From Bacteroides ilei (GTDB lineage: Bacteria; Bacteroidota; Bacteroidia; Bacteroidales; Bacteroidaceae), in NCBI RefSeq assembly GCF_900128495.1, contig NZ_LT635801.1, positions 693,997 through 757,996 of the forward strand: a DNA stretch of 64,000 nt, read 5' to 3'. The position numbers and the translations under genes are program-made. Below are positions 8,296 to 16,759 of this stretch, piece by piece (position 1 is the stretch's first letter; every line of letters starts with the position of its first letter). The notes under the pieces were generated by a model that saw only the letters and a program-made list of their open reading frames with translations, was not told the origin of the DNA and did no database searches.

Positions 8296-9123
8296 CTATT
8301 GCTTCGCTATGGAGTTTTTTTTTAATTCCTCATCAGTCGTATTCAGGAATATTTCGTGTCTGAGTGCCAGGTAGTTCAGAAAATCCCTGATAAGCAGGTT
8401 CTGTACCTTTCCGGCAAGTGGCAGGGCCCTGTGTCCGAGTCCCAGCGGATTGGCCATACTGGGCATTCTTTCATAGAAGTACTCCTTTACGGCTCCCATG
8501 GTGAACAGATGACGCAGGTTCTGTTCCGTATGTTCCGGAAGCGTATAAGCACCGGATCTCAGGTCGTCCATATAAAGTGGAAGGAAACGGAGCATCAGTT
8601 TTTCTATTTCCTCTCTGTCATTATCGTAGTCAGTTACTACGGTCATTCCTTCTTCGTCAAAGTCTGCTGCGCTGCCGGTTGTCTGTCTGGCTGCCCGGAT
8701 ATTTCCGTACAGCATGGTCAGAAATTCAAGCGGATTCAGTTCTTCTCCTTTGAAGCGGGTTTCCAGATGCAGCAGGTCACCGCTAAGTGCCACTGTCTGT
8801 CCGGCTTTTACACGCTGTCCGAACTGTGCAAATACGTTCGACAGATGCCCGTAGGTCACTTCGTAGCAGTCATATCGGATAGTCTGACAGATACCGTGCA
8901 CCGGATTGTTTGACACGCCCGACACGATACCGTCCGCAAGGGCTGACAGCATCCGGCAGTGCACGTTGAAGTCAATGCCGTGATGAAAGAACTTTTCTCC
9001 AGTTGTCGGATGTACCTGTTCGCCATATCCCAGCGACATTTCCACATCTTTTCCACGTACTTCCTCAAACGGCATACAGTAGCCGCTTTTCGAGTGCAGG
9101 ATCATTTCTTCTGTATATTTCAT
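8296..9123 (-). CDS. M23-like peptidase domain protein, probably degenerate (275 aa)
   Basis: The first 160 residues follow the LytM/M23 fold: MSLGYGEQVHPTTGEKFFHH, then HGIDF giving H47xxxD51 as the first zinc pair, GIVSGVSNN, YEVTYGHLSNVFAQFG, and VKAGQTVALSGD. Where active M23 enzymes have HLH, this protein has LLHLETRF, so the first His of that pair appears replaced by Leu. It may be a non-catalytic, substrate-binding or regulatory homologue of the active hydrolases in the window. The remaining 115 residues are helical and unknown. No signal peptide. The gene lies between the 221-aa membrane protein and the 98-aa gene. Confidence 0.65.
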   Translation of the reverse strand: MKYTEEMILHSKSGYCMPFEEVRGKDVEMSLGYGEQVHPTTGEKFFHHGIDFNVHCRMLSALADGIVSGVSNNPVHGICQTIRYDCYEVTYGHLSNVFAQFGQRVKAGQTVALSGDLLHLETRFKGEELNPLEFLTMLYGNIRAARQTTGSAADFDEEGMTVVTDYDNDREEIEKLMLRFLPLYMDDLRSGAYTLPEHTEQNLRHLFTMGAVKEYFYERMPSMANPLGLGHRALPLAGKVQNLLIRDFLNYLALRHEIFLNTTDEELKKNSIAKQ

Positions 9124-9144
9124 ATATTGTATTGTTTTTAAGTT

Positions 9145-9810
9145 CTATCTTCTCATGCCTCCCGGTCGCACTTGCTCTTCTTCCGGGGCGGCTTGTGGTT
9201 GTGTCCTTACGGCATTTTCCTGTGTGGGTGTACGGGCAATACCCGAATTGTTGCCGATAAGCATCATTCCCAGCAGTGCACCGGCGATTTTGCCGAGCCA
9301 TCCGAAACGGCCGAATACGAGGAATGCGGCCGCTACCAGTCCTGCGATGCTCAGGCCTGATACGTTTCCACGCCCCAGATTGCCGAAAAAGTTTCCTATC
9401 ATCGTTCCAAGTCCTCCGCTTGTCGTTTCTTTCAGGAAGTTTGATATTCCGTCCAGTTTCCCGTCCAGCCCGGATACAGCTTCCGTTACTGTATCCATTG
9501 CCGCTCCGGCTTTTTCCTTCAGGGCTTTCATTCCATCGGTCGTACCGGCAAGGGTATCCGTAGCATTTTTGCCTACTACAGCTTCGCTCACAATCCTTGC
9601 CACGCTTTTGTCCGATGTCAGTTTTTCCCAGCCTACATAGCCCACAGCACCCGTTACCGTAGCTGCCTTTATAGCATGACCGGCCGTGCGCAATGTTCTC
9701 GTAGGATGCAATATTGCACTTCCGGCCGTTTTTCCGGTCTCGGCAGCTGCTGCTCCTACACCTTTGGCAGCCTTGCCGCCATATTTTAATAAACTGCTCC
9801 AAAATCCCAT
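9145..9810 (-). CDS. Gly/Ala-rich membrane protein (221 aa)
   Basis: Starts MGFWSSLLKYGGKAAKGVGA, an amphipathic basic N-terminus, followed by Ala/Gly-rich helices, a segment at about 55-65 (GAVGYVGWEKL) and a strong hydrophobic hairpin at about 153-188 (VSGLSIAGLVAAAFLVFGRF, then GKIAGALLGMMLIGN). The tail is Gln/Glu/Pro rich. No enzyme motif is seen. The composition resembles channel-associated or pore-forming small membrane proteins of conjugative elements, but no family name can be given. It is 13 bp downstream of the secreted protein gene and in the same operon. Confidence 0.55.
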   Translation of the reverse strand: MGFWSSLLKYGGKAAKGVGAAAAETGKTAGSAILHPTRTLRTAGHAIKAATVTGAVGYVGWEKLTSDKSVARIVSEAVVGKNATDTLAGTTDGMKALKEKAGAAMDTVTEAVSGLDGKLDGISNFLKETTSGGLGTMIGNFFGNLGRGNVSGLSIAGLVAAAFLVFGRFGWLGKIAGALLGMMLIGNNSGIARTPTQENAVRTQPQAAPEEEQVRPGGMRR

Positions 9811-9823
9811 ATCTTTTCGTATA

Positions 9824-10507
9824 TTAAGGTCTTACATTCTTTCCTGCCTGTTTCCACCGCCTTTTGGCCGCTTCTACAATGTCCCGCTTGTCTGTCACGG
9901 GCCGTGCGCCTTCGTCTATCTCCAGCCAGATGTCACCAAACGTGGTGTACTTTACGGCTTTGGTCAGCCGTTGCAGTTTCTGGTTCATTATCCTTAGTTT
10001 GGGACGGATGCCGAATACGATTTCCATCCGTTCCTTTTCGGTCATCTTGTTGTCAGATATACAGACGGACCGTATGTCATTCACAATTTCCACGCTATTC
10101 AGTATCAGTTCCCTGTATATGGCATTTCGCCTGGCGGAGAGGGCTACTGCTACGGCGTTCGGAGAATTCCGTGCCAGCTGCCGGCTGAAGTCACCCATAT
10201 TGTCCGTCAGTTTGGATACTTCGTGGTAGAATCCGTATGTCTGCGCCGCATAGCTGACTATCGAGCGGAACGAGTCCAGATAATTGTTGAATTCCCGTTG
10301 CAGGTCGGTAGTTGCTTCCACCTCTTCCTTGGTCCAGATATGACCAGTTGTCTGCATCAGCATTACCTTCTCCTGGTTCTTCAGTTCCTTTTCCGCTTTC
10401 TCCGTGTACAGCAGGATCATACCTGCAAGTACCGGGTCGTTCTGTGCCCGGACTTTTGAAAGCCCCGTACACAGCAGAAGTGTCATTATTAATATTATCC
10501 TGTTCAT
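9824..10507 (-). CDS. Secreted conjugation-associated protein with C-terminal RW motif (227 aa)
   Basis: Residues 1-21 (MNRIILIMTLLLCTGLSKVRAQ) are a Sec signal peptide, so the protein is periplasmic. The mature part is almost all helical. It ends IVEAAKRRWKQAGKNVRP; the same A-x-x-R-W pattern ends the adjacent 229-aa protein and three secreted proteins of the tra operon. Together with the next gene it looks like a tandem duplicate that has diverged (same length, signal, helical body, DIW/DVW near the end). Likely an envelope-spanning structural or accessory component of transfer. The function is not known from the sequence. Confidence 0.6.
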   Translation of the reverse strand: MNRIILIMTLLLCTGLSKVRAQNDPVLAGMILLYTEKAEKELKNQEKVMLMQTTGHIWTKEEVEATTDLQREFNNYLDSFRSIVSYAAQTYGFYHEVSKLTDNMGDFSRQLARNSPNAVAVALSARRNAIYRELILNSVEIVNDIRSVCISDNKMTEKERMEIVFGIRPKLRIMNQKLQRLTKAVKYTTFGDIWLEIDEGARPVTDKRDIVEAAKRRWKQAGKNVRP

Positions 10508-10518
10508 TTTGCCTTGTT

Positions 10519-11208
10519 TTATCGTGTCATGGCTGCAGCCCTCCGCCAGCGCGACATGGCTGTTCTGGCCACTTCTCCGTTATTTCGTTCTATCATCCCG
10601 GCTGTCACGTTGTTCCATACGTCATTCAGTGTATAATAGCGCACACTCAGATAGAGCAGATGCAGTTTGCGGCTGAAAGCCGACAGCTTGTCATTCAGTG
10701 CCCACAGTGTCTTGCTGCGTTCTGCGCCCGTCAGCATGTTCTCTGTTCCTCCCTTGGCTACGGCATCGTTCAGCAGCGTAAAGACAGACACCAGTTCGGT
10801 GGCCGTCTCTATATACAGGTTGTTCATGCTCATTCCGGCTGCGATACCCTGTGGATTGTCACGCACGGCCTTGCCAAGTTTTCCCAGTGTAAGAAAAATC
10901 CTCACTCCGTCGTTGTACAGATGGGTACAGGCTTTCAGCGACGATGCATAGCCGTTTACGGTCTTCAGATAGCTGTTGTACTGTTTCTCCCACTGGTGGA
11001 TGCGGTTGAACTCTGCTGCAATGGTATTTTGTAACAGTGCAGTCTGTGTCTGTCCCTTAATCTGCTTTTCTATCTGTCCGTTTATCAGGTCATTGCCCTC
11101 GGCCAGCGCCATCCATTCCAGAGGATTCGAAGCTGCTACCTGTGCACGGAGCGCCTGTGGAACTATAATGGCAAGTGCCAGCAGTATGCTAATGATTGGT
11201 AATCTCAT
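10519..11208 (-). CDS. Secreted conjugation-associated protein, paralogue of its neighbour (229 aa)
   Basis: Begins with a Sec signal peptide (MRLPIISILLALAIIVPQAL, cut near RAQ) and continues as a helical periplasmic protein; it ends EVARTAMSRWRRAAAMTR, sharing the A-x-x-R-W ending with the neighbour. Similar length and layout to the next gene (11 bp downstream) suggests tandem duplication and divergence. The gene start overlaps the end of the PH-domain gene by 20 bp, implying translational coupling. Role in the mating envelope complex is inferred from context. Confidence 0.6.
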   Translation of the reverse strand: MRLPIISILLALAIIVPQALRAQVAASNPLEWMALAEGNDLINGQIEKQIKGQTQTALLQNTIAAEFNRIHQWEKQYNSYLKTVNGYASSLKACTHLYNDGVRIFLTLGKLGKAVRDNPQGIAAGMSMNNLYIETATELVSVFTLLNDAVAKGGTENMLTGAERSKTLWALNDKLSAFSRKLHLLYLSVRYYTLNDVWNNVTAGMIERNNGEVARTAMSRWRRAAAMTR

Positions 11209-11674
11209 ATATTCCCTTTTTTCGTTTGTTGTATTCCACGCGTTCGCGTATCAGAGTCACGATTCTGTCACTGCGTTTCATCCCCAGCAGATCAAGCCGG
11301 GGCGTGTTCCGGTCCATCGAGAGGATGCTTACTGTTTTCAGTCCGCATATCTGTTGTAGGATACTCTGTTTCTCCTGAAAATCCACGATGCGGTACAGTT
11401 CCATATAATCCACTTTTCTTAACAGAATACCGCGCTCGCATACAAGCTGTTCGGCAGTGATGTCGTAGCGTATTCTGCGCAGGTAGATGTAGCGGTACAG
11501 CAATACAAGAAGTGTTAATGCAGATATTATGGTCGCCATGCTGCTGAGAGGCATATTTTCCATGCCTCCGTATATCAGTCCAGCAATACAGACCGACATC
11601 AGCGGCAGTTCATTGATGACAAACTGTGCCGGATGCGGTCGGAAGTTGATGATATTGTAATGTGTCATTTGCAT
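11189..11674 (-). CDS. Membrane-anchored PH-domain (bPH2/YdbS-like) protein (161 aa)
   Basis: Two adjacent hydrophobic helices at about residues 23-37 and 43-63 (LPLMSVCIAGLIYGG, MATIISALTLLVLLYRYIYL) are followed by a bacterial pleckstrin-like domain: RIRYDITAEQLVCERGILLR, KVDYMELYRIVDFQEKQSIL, GLKTVSILSMDRNTPRLDLLG. This is the standard order in short YdbS-type proteins. Such proteins sit at the inner membrane; their ligand is generally unknown. The gene overlaps the following secreted-protein gene by 20 bp and begins 13 bp after the toprim gene, so it belongs to the operon. Confidence 0.78.
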   Translation of the reverse strand: MQMTHYNIINFRPHPAQFVINELPLMSVCIAGLIYGGMENMPLSSMATIISALTLLVLLYRYIYLRRIRYDITAEQLVCERGILLRKVDYMELYRIVDFQEKQSILQQICGLKTVSILSMDRNTPRLDLLGMKRSDRIVTLIRERVEYNKRKKGIYEITNH

Positions 11675-11687
11675 AGGCAGACTCTGT

Positions 11688-13235
11688 TTATCGGTGAAAC
11701 CGTGGTTGGTTCTCTTCTTTTATCTCTGGTAAGGAATCGGATATCTCTTTTTCCAGGCGGGATAGTTCTTCCCGGATTTTGTACATCTCCTGGAAACCTT
11801 TTTCAGGCATTCCCTGATCTTGGGTTTCAAAGGAGAATATTATTTTGTCCGCACGCTCAATTCTCTGTCGTACAGCCTTATAGTCCGCTTCGTCATACGT
11901 CCCGGTACGGATATGTTCCGGATTGACTTCCGGCAAAGCTGCCAAAGCACGGTTCAGAGTGGCTTTTCCGCTTATCTCCTGAAGTTCGTTCCTCTTTTCT
12001 TCTATTGGCCTCCCTTGGTCTAGTAGCTGGTCGTTCCAGTCCTTGTAGCCGTCAGCTGCCGGCTCATAGATGATACGGGATGTGGTGTTAGGGTCCAAGG
12101 AATCCGGCCTTCTTGCCGCTTCGTTTGTATTTACCGGCTCTTCTCCCTGTTTCCCAAATGGTTGGATTATCTTGTCAAAGTCAAAGGGTTCCAGCTTTAT
12201 TTCATGGCGTAGGTTTCCTTTTCCGTTTTCCTGAATGACAAGCAGGTCCGCTTCCGGGGTGAAGCTGGTAAATTCCATTCCGGCATGGGTGAGGGCAAAG
12301 GTTATTGCATAGATTTTTCCCGCACGGTCACGGTCAAAGCAAAGGTGGTGTGAAGCCTGTGGCGCTGCTTCAAGCATTCCTCTGAACTGCTGGCGGCTCG
12401 GTGAACCTCCGGTAGATACAAACACGGCCTTTCTCAAATCCCTGTTTGTTTTCTGGTGCAGCTGGTAATAGGCCATTGCGTCGTATGCGCTTTCAAACCA
12501 GTAGATATCTTTTGCGTCAGCCGGCTTGGTCTGTGCAGGACTGGCGGCCCAGACACCTTCATTCGAATTGCTTCCTTCTGCCTTTCCTTTGTAGCTTCCG
12601 CTTCCGTCTGGTCGCGGACGACCCCTTTCCTCAAATCCCACAGTCTTGTCCGGCTCTTTTGGCAGAATCAGCGGAAACGACAAGTTTGTATAGGATCTCC
12701 CGTCTTCCAGATGTCTGGTTGCCAGACAGAAATTCCTGTGAAAAGCATATTGGGTGTACAGGTCTATACCTCTGCTCTTGAAATAAGGATAAAATCTTTT
12801 CTGTGTTTCCCGATCCTGTGGGTTGAATTTATGCAACTCGTAATGTTCAATGTCAAAAGGCCTGATATCCCGTTTGGGCTGTAGGATGCGGGCACTGCGC
12901 TCCTCTATGGGGTGGTTGAGCAGACGGCAGCATACAAGGTTCACCAGTCTGTCAGGTGAGACTCCGGTTTTGTATTCGGCAAAAAGCTGCGGATGCTCCT
13001 TGATGAACGATATTATATTGTAAAGTTTCTGTTGCGGTGGCTGGAAACAGCATTGTCCGTTGGCTGTCACTATGAACTTGTCGCCACGGATACGTCGTCC
13101 GTCGCTGTCCGTGCGGACATACGAAGGATAGCGCAGGCCGTCCCGCCTGTTCAGGCGGTAACCCGCATCAATCAGCACATCCTGAATGTTCAGTCTGCGC
13201 AGATAGTCGTCGTATGTAAGGTCTCCGTCTCTCAT
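11688..13235 (-). CDS. Toprim-domain (primase-like) mobile-element protein (515 aa)
   Basis: N-terminal region (DYLRRLNIQDVLIDAGYRLN, RRDGLRYPSYVRTDSDGRR, then VTANGQCCFQP) resembles the CHC2-like/DUF3991 part of mobile-element primases, without a clear zinc ribbon. Residues about 250-340 look like a toprim fold: IYWFESAYDAMAYYQLH (Glu motif), KAVFVSTGGSPSRQQ and HHLCFDRDRAGKIYA (DxD motif). The C-terminal 150 residues are a charged helical extension. Such proteins are thought to prime or process transferred ssDNA. Three bases separate it from the upstream gene and 13 from the PH-domain gene. Confidence 0.75.
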   Translation of the reverse strand: MRDGDLTYDDYLRRLNIQDVLIDAGYRLNRRDGLRYPSYVRTDSDGRRIRGDKFIVTANGQCCFQPPQQKLYNIISFIKEHPQLFAEYKTGVSPDRLVNLVCCRLLNHPIEERSARILQPKRDIRPFDIEHYELHKFNPQDRETQKRFYPYFKSRGIDLYTQYAFHRNFCLATRHLEDGRSYTNLSFPLILPKEPDKTVGFEERGRPRPDGSGSYKGKAEGSNSNEGVWAASPAQTKPADAKDIYWFESAYDAMAYYQLHQKTNRDLRKAVFVSTGGSPSRQQFRGMLEAAPQASHHLCFDRDRAGKIYAITFALTHAGMEFTSFTPEADLLVIQENGKGNLRHEIKLEPFDFDKIIQPFGKQGEEPVNTNEAARRPDSLDPNTTSRIIYEPAADGYKDWNDQLLDQGRPIEEKRNELQEISGKATLNRALAALPEVNPEHIRTGTYDEADYKAVRQRIERADKIIFSFETQDQGMPEKGFQEMYKIREELSRLEKEISDSLPEIKEENQPRFHR

Positions 13236-13237
13236 AT

Positions 13238-14806
13238 TTACCTTCCTAATCTCATATCTGTTATTTCCTGGTTCATTTCTGCTTCGAAGTAGCGTATTGC
13301 CACATCCCTTGGAGTGTCAACTCCCGGTTTGTAATAGGGTCTCGGTCCGCAGTAATGCTCGCTGTACACCTCAGGGGCATGATGGCACCGCAGGTTGTGT
13401 GCCACTTCCGAGGCTACCACCGTACCTGCAGTCAGTGCGGCAAGTATCTTTACGCCCAGCCCCTGTCGGGCTTCCGGACGCATTTTCATGTCCACTTCGT
13501 CAAACACTTTCGAGAACAGTTTCATCCTGTGATAGTCATCAACTGCAAGAAACTTGTCATATTCCTTCTGACTTATCTCATGGCTCACAACCTGTCCGTT
13601 AATTACGGCACTCATCCGGTACTTTCCCTCGGATTCAGCAGGATGTACGGCTATTTCACCCACTTCGACCTCACGTCCGTTTCTTTCTTCCCTGTACCAG
13701 CCCATCTTTTCGTTGATGGGTGTGAGGTCACGTCCGTCCACAGTAGCTGCTGCCTGTATGCCTGTTGTCATCCGTTGTTCCTGTACCTGCTGTTCCTGCA
13801 GGAAAGTGTTTTCCTGCAATTGGTTTTGCTGTTCTATTTCCTGACGTATTTCAGGATGCAGTCCGATGGCAATACGGCTGTTGCTGTTCAGCGTTTCCAT
13901 ACTTACCTTGTCGGCAAAGTCCGGACTGATGATATCGTTTATCAGGCTGATGCGTTTTTCTGCCGGATGCTCTTCTATCGAGTTGGAGGTCAGTATGGCT
14001 GCCTCTTCATCCGATAGGTCATAGACCATGTCCACCGTTTCTTGTTCCGACTGTACAGTCATGGTCTTGGCTTCCTGATCAATGATTATTCCGTGCGATG
14101 ACAGGCATTCCTGCCATTTCTCATTGGAAAAATATACCGGAGACGTTATCAGTTCGCGGTATGGAATTGCCGGTTCCGCACTTCTCGGTCGGCTTGTCAT
14201 CGGAGTGATTACAGCCTGAAGGTCCTGCAGTACGTCCCGTTCTTGCTGTGGCTGGGGTTGCTTGTTCCCCTTGTAGTAGAAGCCGTAACCGCCTGACTGC
14301 AGTTCTCCGGGTTTCATCCGTCCGTCCCATCGTTCCGGCACAGCCGGTCCTCCCGGATAGAACAGGTTGCCTCCCACTCTGCGCAGATGAAAGCCCCACT
14401 GGTTGCGTGGAGTCCATCCTAAAAACGGAGGCGGCATCCTGAGCCATGCAGTCCGTCCGTATTCTCCTATGCCTATCCTGTAGCCGTGTAGTCCCATGGC
14501 CACACGCCCGTTTGCGTTTCTTGCATGTACAAAGTTCTTGGGCAGATAAAAGTCACTGCCTATAATGCTGGTAAATACATTGTAGGCTTTCTTGTTTGCT
14601 GTGTTTGTTCCCCAGTCCGTAAGGGCCAGCATCTGGCGTTCGGTGATGGCGTAGGTCAGCAAAGGTGAGTCATGTCCCTGAACGACCAGTCTATATCCCG
14701 TGCCGTCAGACACCACATGGGCCTGCATCCCGTTGCGCATCAGTATTTTTTGCATTTCGGGTTGCAGATCCATTTCCCGTGGATTGGTATTTTTTCGTAT
14801 CGCCAT
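13238..14806 (-). CDS. Conserved element protein with DUF3945-like C-terminal block (522 aa)
   Basis: A soluble protein with no signal peptide. The N-terminal 200 residues have a distinctive Gly/Trp/Arg-rich stretch (RMPPPFLGWTPRNQWGFHLR). The middle is acidic with a Gln-rich, probably coiled region at about 330-350 (QEIEQQNQLQENTFLQEQQV). Residues about 365-440 (PINEKMGWYREERNGREV ... GKYRMSAVINGQVVSHEISQ) resemble the DUF3945/DUF4099 repeats found in Bacteroides conjugative element proteins. The extreme C-terminus has VASEVAHNLRCHHAPE. It is immediately upstream of the toprim gene (2-bp gap), suggesting joint DNA-processing work. Function inferred only. Confidence 0.6.
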   Translation of the reverse strand: MAIRKNTNPREMDLQPEMQKILMRNGMQAHVVSDGTGYRLVVQGHDSPLLTYAITERQMLALTDWGTNTANKKAYNVFTSIIGSDFYLPKNFVHARNANGRVAMGLHGYRIGIGEYGRTAWLRMPPPFLGWTPRNQWGFHLRRVGGNLFYPGGPAVPERWDGRMKPGELQSGGYGFYYKGNKQPQPQQERDVLQDLQAVITPMTSRPRSAEPAIPYRELITSPVYFSNEKWQECLSSHGIIIDQEAKTMTVQSEQETVDMVYDLSDEEAAILTSNSIEEHPAEKRISLINDIISPDFADKVSMETLNSNSRIAIGLHPEIRQEIEQQNQLQENTFLQEQQVQEQRMTTGIQAAATVDGRDLTPINEKMGWYREERNGREVEVGEIAVHPAESEGKYRMSAVINGQVVSHEISQKEYDKFLAVDDYHRMKLFSKVFDEVDMKMRPEARQGLGVKILAALTAGTVVASEVAHNLRCHHAPEVYSEHYCGPRPYYKPGVDTPRDVAIRYFEAEMNQEITDMRLGR

Positions 14807-14839
14807 AGTCCGTTGTGTAGTCTTTTGTTAGTTGTTTTT

Positions 14840-15064
14840 CTATGCTTCTCCGTTTTCCATGGCAGCTTCAAGTTCAGCATCCTTATGGCGGACAAACTCG
14901 GCTGCTGATTCGTTTCCTATGGAAAAGCCGTTCTCTTCGCAATAGCGGCCGTACTCCTCCTGCCACTCAGCAGAATAATGGTTGATGTAGTCCAGCCAAC
15001 CGTATTCGCCGCTTTCCATTTTTTCCACCAGAATATCTTCTGGATAATATTTTTGTTCTGACAT
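14840..15064 (-). CDS. Small acidic conserved protein (74 aa)
   Basis: Very acidic soluble protein (MSEQKYYPEDILVEKMESGE, then YGWLDYINHYSAEWQEEYGR), helical throughout, with no signal or membrane segment. It sits between the 252-aa and 522-aa genes, 32-33 bp from each, on the same strand. Acidic proteins of this size in conjugative elements are often DNA mimics or regulators; nothing in the sequence proves this here. Confidence 0.6.
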   Translation of the reverse strand: MSEQKYYPEDILVEKMESGEYGWLDYINHYSAEWQEEYGRYCEENGFSIGNESAAEFVRHKDAELEAAMENGEA

Positions 15065-15096
15065 CTTTTTTTATTTAATGATTTTATAATGCTGTC

Positions 15097-15855
15097 TTAT
15101 TTATGAAGGGCTGTCGCACGGTTCCTTTCCCCGCTTTTCTTCTGCTCGTTCCAGATTTCTTCTGTGTACTCTTCTTCCGGCACATAATCCAGGTTACCAT
15201 CATCGTCCATTACCCAGCATCCGTAGCAACCGAAGTTGTATTTGTCCCATTCACGTTTGTCACGCTCTTTCCATTTCTGTCCGTCACCGGAGCAGAATCG
15301 GATCCCTGTCGGGGTTGTCAGGTCGATACCTACCGTAACCGTATCGTCATCTACCAGTAGGGTAAGCGGATCTCCGTGCTGCATACTCTTGATTTCCACT
15401 GCCCCCAGACGCAGTTCCTCGGCGAGAACCTGAAGGTTGCGTCCGATGATGGGTGTGGGTACCGACATTACCTGTTTCGTCCCCGGATCTATCTGTACGA
15501 AAGCCTTGCCGTGTCTGCCGTCGGTCTGTATTACATCTGCAATGATGGCTTTCCCGTCCAATAATTCTTTTTGTTGTTCAGGTTTGTATTGTTCCAGTGG
15601 CGATGATTTCAGTACCGGATAGAATACTACGTCTGTCGTTCCGTCATCCTTTCGGATACATACAAAGCGTGTACGGCTCTCTGCAGTCTGTCCGTTCTCA
15701 TCAGTTACGCGTACAGGTAATACCGGTGAATGTCTTCCGTTGCATATTTCTTTCAGTACACGCATGGGAAGGTCTTCTATCATTTCTCTGCTAAGCCCAA
15801 ATTTTGACAGTACCTGATAAGGTAACTCACTAAGATCGAAATTATTATTTTTCAT
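15097..15855 (-). CDS. DUF4099/DUF3945-like protein, first gene of the leftward operon (252 aa)
   Basis: Begins MKNNNFDLSELPYQVLSKFG, LSREMIEDLPMRVLKEICNG, the typical opening of DUF4099 proteins of Bacteroides mobile elements. A DUF3945-like segment follows (DVVFYPVLKSSPLEQYKPEQ, KELLDGKAIIADVIQTDGRH, GKAFVQIDPGTKQVMSVP). Soluble, no signal peptide. In longer relatives this module precedes a topoisomerase or other enzymatic domain; here the enzyme is absent and the C-terminal half is unique. As the first gene after the promoter at about 15.89 kb, it may be regulatory or act with the DNA-processing genes downstream. Confidence 0.68.
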   Translation of the reverse strand: MKNNNFDLSELPYQVLSKFGLSREMIEDLPMRVLKEICNGRHSPVLPVRVTDENGQTAESRTRFVCIRKDDGTTDVVFYPVLKSSPLEQYKPEQQKELLDGKAIIADVIQTDGRHGKAFVQIDPGTKQVMSVPTPIIGRNLQVLAEELRLGAVEIKSMQHGDPLTLLVDDDTVTVGIDLTTPTGIRFCSGDGQKWKERDKREWDKYNFGCYGCWVMDDDGNLDYVPEEEYTEEIWNEQKKSGERNRATALHK

Positions 15856-15885
15856 ATTTTAATTCCATATTAAAATTATACTCTG

Positions 15886-15918
15886 CAAATATATCTTCAA
15901 TATCTAATTGCTGTAAAC
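15886..15918 (-). promoter_or_regulatory. Bacteroidetes-type promoter for the leftward operon
   Basis: On the minus strand TATATTTG (15893 to 15886) is a perfect TAnnTTTG -7 box. About 20 bp upstream is GTTTAC (15918 to 15913), one base off the TTTG -33 box. The first start codon of the operon is 31 bp further downstream. The region from here to about 16020 is extremely AT-rich and carries two copies of AATCATATT, candidate binding sites for a regulator between the divergent genes. Confidence 0.6.
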
Positions 15919-16071
15919 TATCAGATATATAAAGAGTTATATTATATCTTTTTTATGATTTAAGTATGATTATACTCCAAAAATCATATTCTAATATTAA
16001 AATAATCATATTTTAATCACATAGTTTTGTGGAAATTCGTCCTGATATGTTGGTCCCATTATCTTTGCTCC

Positions 16072-16725
16072 ATGAGAAAAAATATATTGATTGGTCTGAT
16101 GGGTATTTCAATTTTTGCTGAGTCTGTTTATGCACGAGCGTGTCCACTTGTGACAATGGATGATTCCTATAAATCAGACATATTGATTCTAACTGACAAT
16201 AGTGGTGCTGTCAAATCGTTCGGGAGTGTTAATCCTGATAATTCCGAGATGTCAGGAAAAGCGGACGAAGCAAGAAAGTTTTGGACAGAAAGATATTTGA
16301 GTGTAAGTCTTCCGCTGAAAGCCCTGACGGTAACGTCATCTTACGGTTATCGTACCGATCCTTTCACCGGAAAGAAAAAATTCCATGGAGGTCTTGATCT
16401 TCATGCCAGAAATGAAGCAGTTCTGGCTATGATGTCCGGAATAGTAGTTAAAGTCGGGCAGGATAATGCTTCTGGAAAATATGTTGTTCTACGTCATGGA
16501 AATTATCTGGTCAGTTATTGCCATCTTTCACGGATTCTGGTGGGTAAAGGAAAACAAGTAAACCCCGCAGAACCAGTCGGAATAACTGGTTCTACGGGGC
16601 GCAGTACGGGCGAGCATCTACACGTTACGTGCAAGCTAAACGGAAAAAGTATCGACCCGTGGATTCTTTTCCGCCACATCAAAAATATTAAGGATGAATG
16701 TGTAAGGGCTTTGAGAGACCTGTAA
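16072..16725 (+). CDS. Secreted M23 family peptidoglycan endopeptidase (217 aa)
   Basis: Starts MRKNILIGLMGISIFAESVY, a signal peptide cut near residue 22. The M23 domain covers about residues 85-200: SSYGYRTDPFTGKKKFHGGL with zinc ligands H105 and D109, YCHLSRIL, and GRSTGEHLHVTCKLNG with H182 and H184. All metal ligands are present, so it should be active in the periplasm, opening peptidoglycan for the transfer channel. It is transcribed away from the leftward operon. A TATCTTTG box (16060-16067) with TTCG 20 bp upstream looks like its promoter but ends only 4 bp before the ATG, so the transcript may be nearly leaderless. An upstream TTG start at 16027 would spoil the signal peptide. Confidence 0.85.
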   Translation: MRKNILIGLMGISIFAESVYARACPLVTMDDSYKSDILILTDNSGAVKSFGSVNPDNSEMSGKADEARKFWTERYLSVSLPLKALTVTSSYGYRTDPFTGKKKFHGGLDLHARNEAVLAMMSGIVVKVGQDNASGKYVVLRHGNYLVSYCHLSRILVGKGKQVNPAEPVGITGSTGRSTGEHLHVTCKLNGKSIDPWILFRHIKNIKDECVRALRDL

Positions 16726-16759
16726 TGGCATTTCAAGGTTTCATGCTTATGTCGCTGTT

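Noticed and set aside
16027-16071. Longer start for the M23 peptidase (TTG at 16027)
   Set aside because: It would put 15 non-signal residues before a clear signal peptide and overlap the likely promoter.
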